From assembly GCA_016929415.1 (NCBI GenBank), contig JAFGIW010000091.1:1-61988 (forward strand): 61,988 nucleotides of DNA. The letters are read 5' to 3'. Positions 59,499-61,988 of this stretch are shown here, piece by piece. A program made the position numbers and the translations under genes. This DNA is from Chitinispirillaceae bacterium. Lineage in GTDB: Bacteria > Fibrobacterota > Chitinivibrionia > Chitinivibrionales > Chitinispirillaceae. Every line of letters begins with the position of its first letter. Position 1 is the stretch's first letter. The notes below the pieces were generated by a model. It was given only the letters and a program-made list of their open reading frames with translations. It was not told the DNA's origin and ran no database searches.

Positions 59499-61037
59499 CT
59501 ATTGTAACAATGTCCGGATACTTTGCGCAAGTGCGGCGACGACATCCCTCGCGACGACCGAATATTCACCGAACTTGTGAGCGGCGATCACCCCAGCGGT
59601 TCCATGAATATACGCTCCCAGAATCGCGGCATCTGCAACCGGCGCTCCCTGGGCGGCAAGCGACGCGATGACGCCGCTCAGCACGTCGCCGCTCCCGGCC
59701 TTTGCCAGTGCGGAGTTGCCGTACGGCAGGATGAATGCTTTACCGTCGGGAGCGGCAAGGAGCGTCGGATTCCCCTTGAGCAGGACGGTCGCCCGCAAAC
59801 GATACGCCGTCGTTTTCAACTGCCCGATACGTTCGAGCGGTGTTGCGGCCAACGCTCCGAAAAGCCGTTCCCACTCTCCCGTATGCGGGGTGATGACCAT
59901 CGGACCGGCATGATGTTCCAGACCGTCAACCGCCCCCTTAAATGCGTTGAGCCCGTCCGCATCGAGCACCGCCGGAAGGGGACAGCGGGCAATCGCCTCC
60001 CTTACCAGATGCATTGTCGATTCCTCGTGGGAGAGCCCGGGCCCGATACAGAGCGCCTGCATGGAAGCGGCCAGCGAGAGAATTCCGTCGAGTGCACTGC
60101 GATCGAGCGTCCCTGCATCCGTCTGCGGCAGCGCGTGCAATACCGGTTCGGTAAGTTTAACCGAAAGGATGTGTGCAAGCGACTCCGGGAAGGCGCAATG
60201 GACCATCCCGCACCCGCACCGCATGGCTGCTTCGGCCATAAGGGTGATCGATCCCGCCATGCCGGGGGATCCTCCGACAAGCAGCGCCTGGCCGTGATCG
60301 AATTTCGATCCCGACGGCTGGCGCCGCGGCAGCAGTTTTCGCAGGGATTCGGTAGCGGGAAGGTAGAGCTGCGGTTTGACGGCAGCGACCGTTGCTTCCG
60401 GATAGTCGAGGTCTTCGACGATGAGCCGTCCCGCCAGCTCTCTGCCGGGATAAAAAAAGAGTCCCGGTTTCGGAAAACCCATGGCAACCGTGACCGTTGC
60501 CGTGATGCATGGATTTCCCGGGATGCCGGTATCATTACTCAGGCCCGATGGGGTATCGACCGCAAGCACCGGCACGCCGCTGTTGTTGATCACGTTGATC
60601 ATCGCCGCATACAGTCCGTGCGGATCGCCCTGAAGACCGGTGCCGAACAGTGCATCGATGATCAGCCGACGGTTCGACGTGAAGGGAAAACCGGCGCTGT
60701 CGTTGAGCACCATCACGTTGCCCTGACGCTCATCAAATTCCCGGTACGCGTAAAGGCATTCGCCGCGAAGCTCCTCGATGGGAACAAGGGAAAAGCACGT
60801 GACGCGATACCCTGCATCGAGCAGCAACCGGCCGACCACATACCCGTCGCCCCCGTTGTTGCCTTTTCCGCAGACGACCGCGATCTCGCCGGAGGAGGGA
60901 TCCGGAACAAGCTCGCATGCCGCACGAAACAGCCCCCTCCCGGCCCGCTGCATGTAGCGGTAACCGGCGGCGGCGTCATCACCGATGGCTCTCTTGTCAA
61001 CTTCACGCATCTGTGCGACGGATAGTACGGGTTTCAT
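59499..61037 (-). CDS. nnr: Bifunctional NAD(P)HX repair enzyme (epimerase/dehydratase)
   Basis: The N-terminal YjeF domain (about 1-215; MREVDKRAIGDDAAAGYRYM, CGKGNNGGDGYVVGRLL, DALFGTGL, VDTPSGLSNDTG) epimerises damaged NAD(P)HX. The C-terminal ADP-dependent dehydratase (about 225-505; HGQALLVGGSPGMAGSITLM, VLDADGLNAF, ITPHTGEWERL, LLKGNPTLLA, GNSALAKAGSGDVLSGVIAS) regenerates NAD(P)H. The 512-residue fusion is the usual bacterial form. The ATG at 61037 is chosen since the domain begins there and AAGGGGG precedes it; the frame runs 38 codons further. The 61038-61195 gap holds a small palindrome ATATACG-T-CGTATAT at 61092-61106. Confidence 0.93.
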   Translation of the reverse strand: MKPVLSVAQMREVDKRAIGDDAAAGYRYMQRAGRGLFRAACELVPDPSSGEIAVVCGKGNNGGDGYVVGRLLLDAGYRVTCFSLVPIEELRGECLYAYREFDERQGNVMVLNDSAGFPFTSNRRLIIDALFGTGLQGDPHGLYAAMINVINNSGVPVLAVDTPSGLSNDTGIPGNPCITATVTVAMGFPKPGLFFYPGRELAGRLIVEDLDYPEATVAAVKPQLYLPATESLRKLLPRRQPSGSKFDHGQALLVGGSPGMAGSITLMAEAAMRCGCGMVHCAFPESLAHILSVKLTEPVLHALPQTDAGTLDRSALDGILSLAASMQALCIGPGLSHEESTMHLVREAIARCPLPAVLDADGLNAFKGAVDGLEHHAGPMVITPHTGEWERLFGALAATPLERIGQLKTTAYRLRATVLLKGNPTLLAAPDGKAFILPYGNSALAKAGSGDVLSGVIASLAAQGAPVADAAILGAYIHGTAGVIAAHKFGEYSVVARDVVAALAQSIRTLLQ

Positions 61038-61195
61038 GGCAAAAGCCCCCTTTTGCGCCCCGGGATTTACGAAATGTTCCATGTGGATAAAATATACGTC
61101 GTATATGGACGGTAATGCCATTACGGATCTGACGGCATCACGGAAGGACAATGCACTAAAGCTGCCGCGACTGAAGATCTGGCGGGCACGTCCCC

Positions 61196-61988
61196 CTACT
61201 TCCTCTCCTTGAACAGATCCAGGAACCGGTTCTCATACAACTCATATAACTTCCACCGGTCAAGTTCCTTCTTCAGTTCCGTCGCCTTTTCCCGGTTGTG
61301 TGCCGCCTCGGCAAAAAGGTGCTCGATGCGATCCATGATGACATGCGGAACCTTTTCGTCCTCGACCTCGGCGATGTCCTGTTCCTGATCGCGGTTGAGG
61401 GAGGGAATGAACTCCCGTATCCGCTCTTCGATCATGTCGAACTGCTGTTCCATGGCCGCCACACCCTCTTCGAGATCTGATGTGTCAATATTGAGCCCCG
61501 CCATGTCCCGCATCGCGCGTACCAGCACGAGCGAAGCCTTCGGGTAGTGGAGGTTCGACGCGTATGAGGGGATGGTGCCCAGAAGGCAGGCGGCATCGAT
61601 CTTCCGTGATGCGGCAACGCCGAGCAGCAGCCCGTTGAGTCCGGCGATGTACCCGTCGGGCATGGGAACGACGCCGTCCACTTTAATTGATGCAAGCATG
61701 GATTCACTGTTGCAGGTAATGAGCGCCTCGGAATCGTTCGCATGCGACATCGGCTGGGCGAAAGCCGCGAAAGTATAGATGCGGCGAACCGAGAACTGCC
61801 TGAGGACATCAAGCAGCATCTTGATCACCATGATGCCTTCGCGCCCCGTTAACTGGGCGTTGCTTTCAAAGATGATCAGGTCGGGGCTGTGAACAGCGTA
61901 GAAAACGCTTGTGGGGATTTCCGGGAGCTGCGCTATGCCGTCTTTGACCACGATCGAGTCGGGGATGAAAAAGGGGCTCATATCGATT
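61196..61988 (-). CDS. PAC2 (proteasome assembly chaperone-like) family protein, partial
   Basis: At least 261 residues visible. PAC2-family stretches include DLIIFESNAQLTGREGIMVI, IYTFAAFAQPMSH, DGYIAGLNGLLLGVAASRKI and ACLLGTIPSYASNLHYPKAS, followed by a C-terminal coiled coil rich in Glu and Lys. In archaea and actinobacteria PAC2 proteins relate to proteasome assembly; here the function is unknown. The frame is open to the window edge (Ile-Asp precede the Met at 61981), and family members normally have about 35 more N-terminal residues, so the gene is probably cut here. Confidence 0.8.
   Translation of the reverse strand, partial: IDMSPFFIPDSIVVKDGIAQLPEIPTSVFYAVHSPDLIIFESNAQLTGREGIMVIKMLLDVLRQFSVRRIYTFAAFAQPMSHANDSEALITCNSESMLASIKVDGVVPMPDGYIAGLNGLLLGVAASRKIDAACLLGTIPSYASNLHYPKASLVLVRAMRDMAGLNIDTSDLEEGVAAMEQQFDMIEERIREFIPSLNRDQEQDIAEVEDEKVPHVIMDRIEHLFAEAAHNREKATELKKELDRWKLYELYENRFLDLFKERK

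Noticed and set aside
59523..61025. 500-codon open frame on the plus strand
   Set aside because: It is antisense to the well-supported NAD(P)HX repair gene; the protein has no domain and is Arg/His/Cys-rich, as expected from high-GC codon bias of the true gene.

Overview
This 62 kb window is a piece of chromosome from a Gram-negative bacterium. The most likely source is the Fibrobacterota/Chitinispirillia lineage or a close relative. This is inference, based on a Fibrobacter-type TIGR02147 regulator (23651-24484), many exported proteins ending in a FlgD/Por-like C-terminal tail, a secreted protein that combines LamG, cohesin and dockerin modules, two outer-membrane barrel proteins, and separate secD and secF genes. 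No rRNA, tRNA, CRISPR array, integrase or transposase was found. Gene density is high and most strand runs read as operons with 1-30 nt spacing or ATGA-type overlaps.

Layout. 0.2-1.8 kb: a VanZ-like membrane protein and a broken thioredoxin. 1.8-6.2 kb (minus): three secreted polysaccharide-degradation proteins (BNR_4, GH88/105, DUF4861) around an intergenic region rich in palindromes. 6.5-9.3 kb (minus): a TviB/WbpO-type nucleotide-sugar dehydrogenase and phosphoglycerate mutase GpmI. 9.5-11.1 kb: an AAA_14/DUF4143 ATPase with a 57-bp palindrome at its promoter, next to an isolated receiver domain that looks like the end of a lost hybrid histidine kinase. 11.4-19.9 kb: a Cys-rich lipoprotein, then a plus-strand operon of a fused TssB-TssC-like contractile-sheath protein, a LysM-FecR protein, a CHASE2 Ser/Thr kinase, an FHA-TM-lytic transglycosylase protein, and a radical SAM activase. 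This is the most unusual part of the window. 20.2-28.9 kb: a secreted HExxH protein, a HEAT protein plus barrel pair, the TIGR02147-LRR lipoprotein-propeller operon, and an SGNH hydrolase. 28.9-35.6 kb (minus): DUF4175, DUF4159, SecF and SecD. 35.7-40.0 kb: a receiver protein, a PAS/Cys protein, a PD-(D/E)XK-like unknown, a small exported protein and a GT2. 40.1-43.9 kb: a FecR-barrel protein, NadC and BirA. 44.0-49.1 kb (minus): a GT39, GT9, B12-radical SAM and methyltransferase cluster. 49.3-58.5 kb: CoaX, then a second signalling set (Ser/Thr kinase-PEGA, FHA-GAF-sigma54 activator, two exported unknowns) leading to the LamG-cohesin-dockerin gene, which carries tandem enhancer-like palindromes and a sigma54-like promoter. 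58.5 kb-end (minus): MscS, the NAD(P)HX repair enzyme and a PAC2 protein cut by the window edge.

Two phospho-Ser/Thr circuits recur. In one, a periplasm-sensing CHASE2 kinase is followed by a membrane FHA protein whose outer half is a peptidoglycan lytic enzyme, all downstream of a sheath gene. In the other, a kinase overlaps an FHA-controlled sigma54 activator. Both suggest that FHA proteins read the phosphorylation state set by the kinase encoded just before them. The rest is envelope and surface-carbohydrate biology plus a few housekeeping enzymes.
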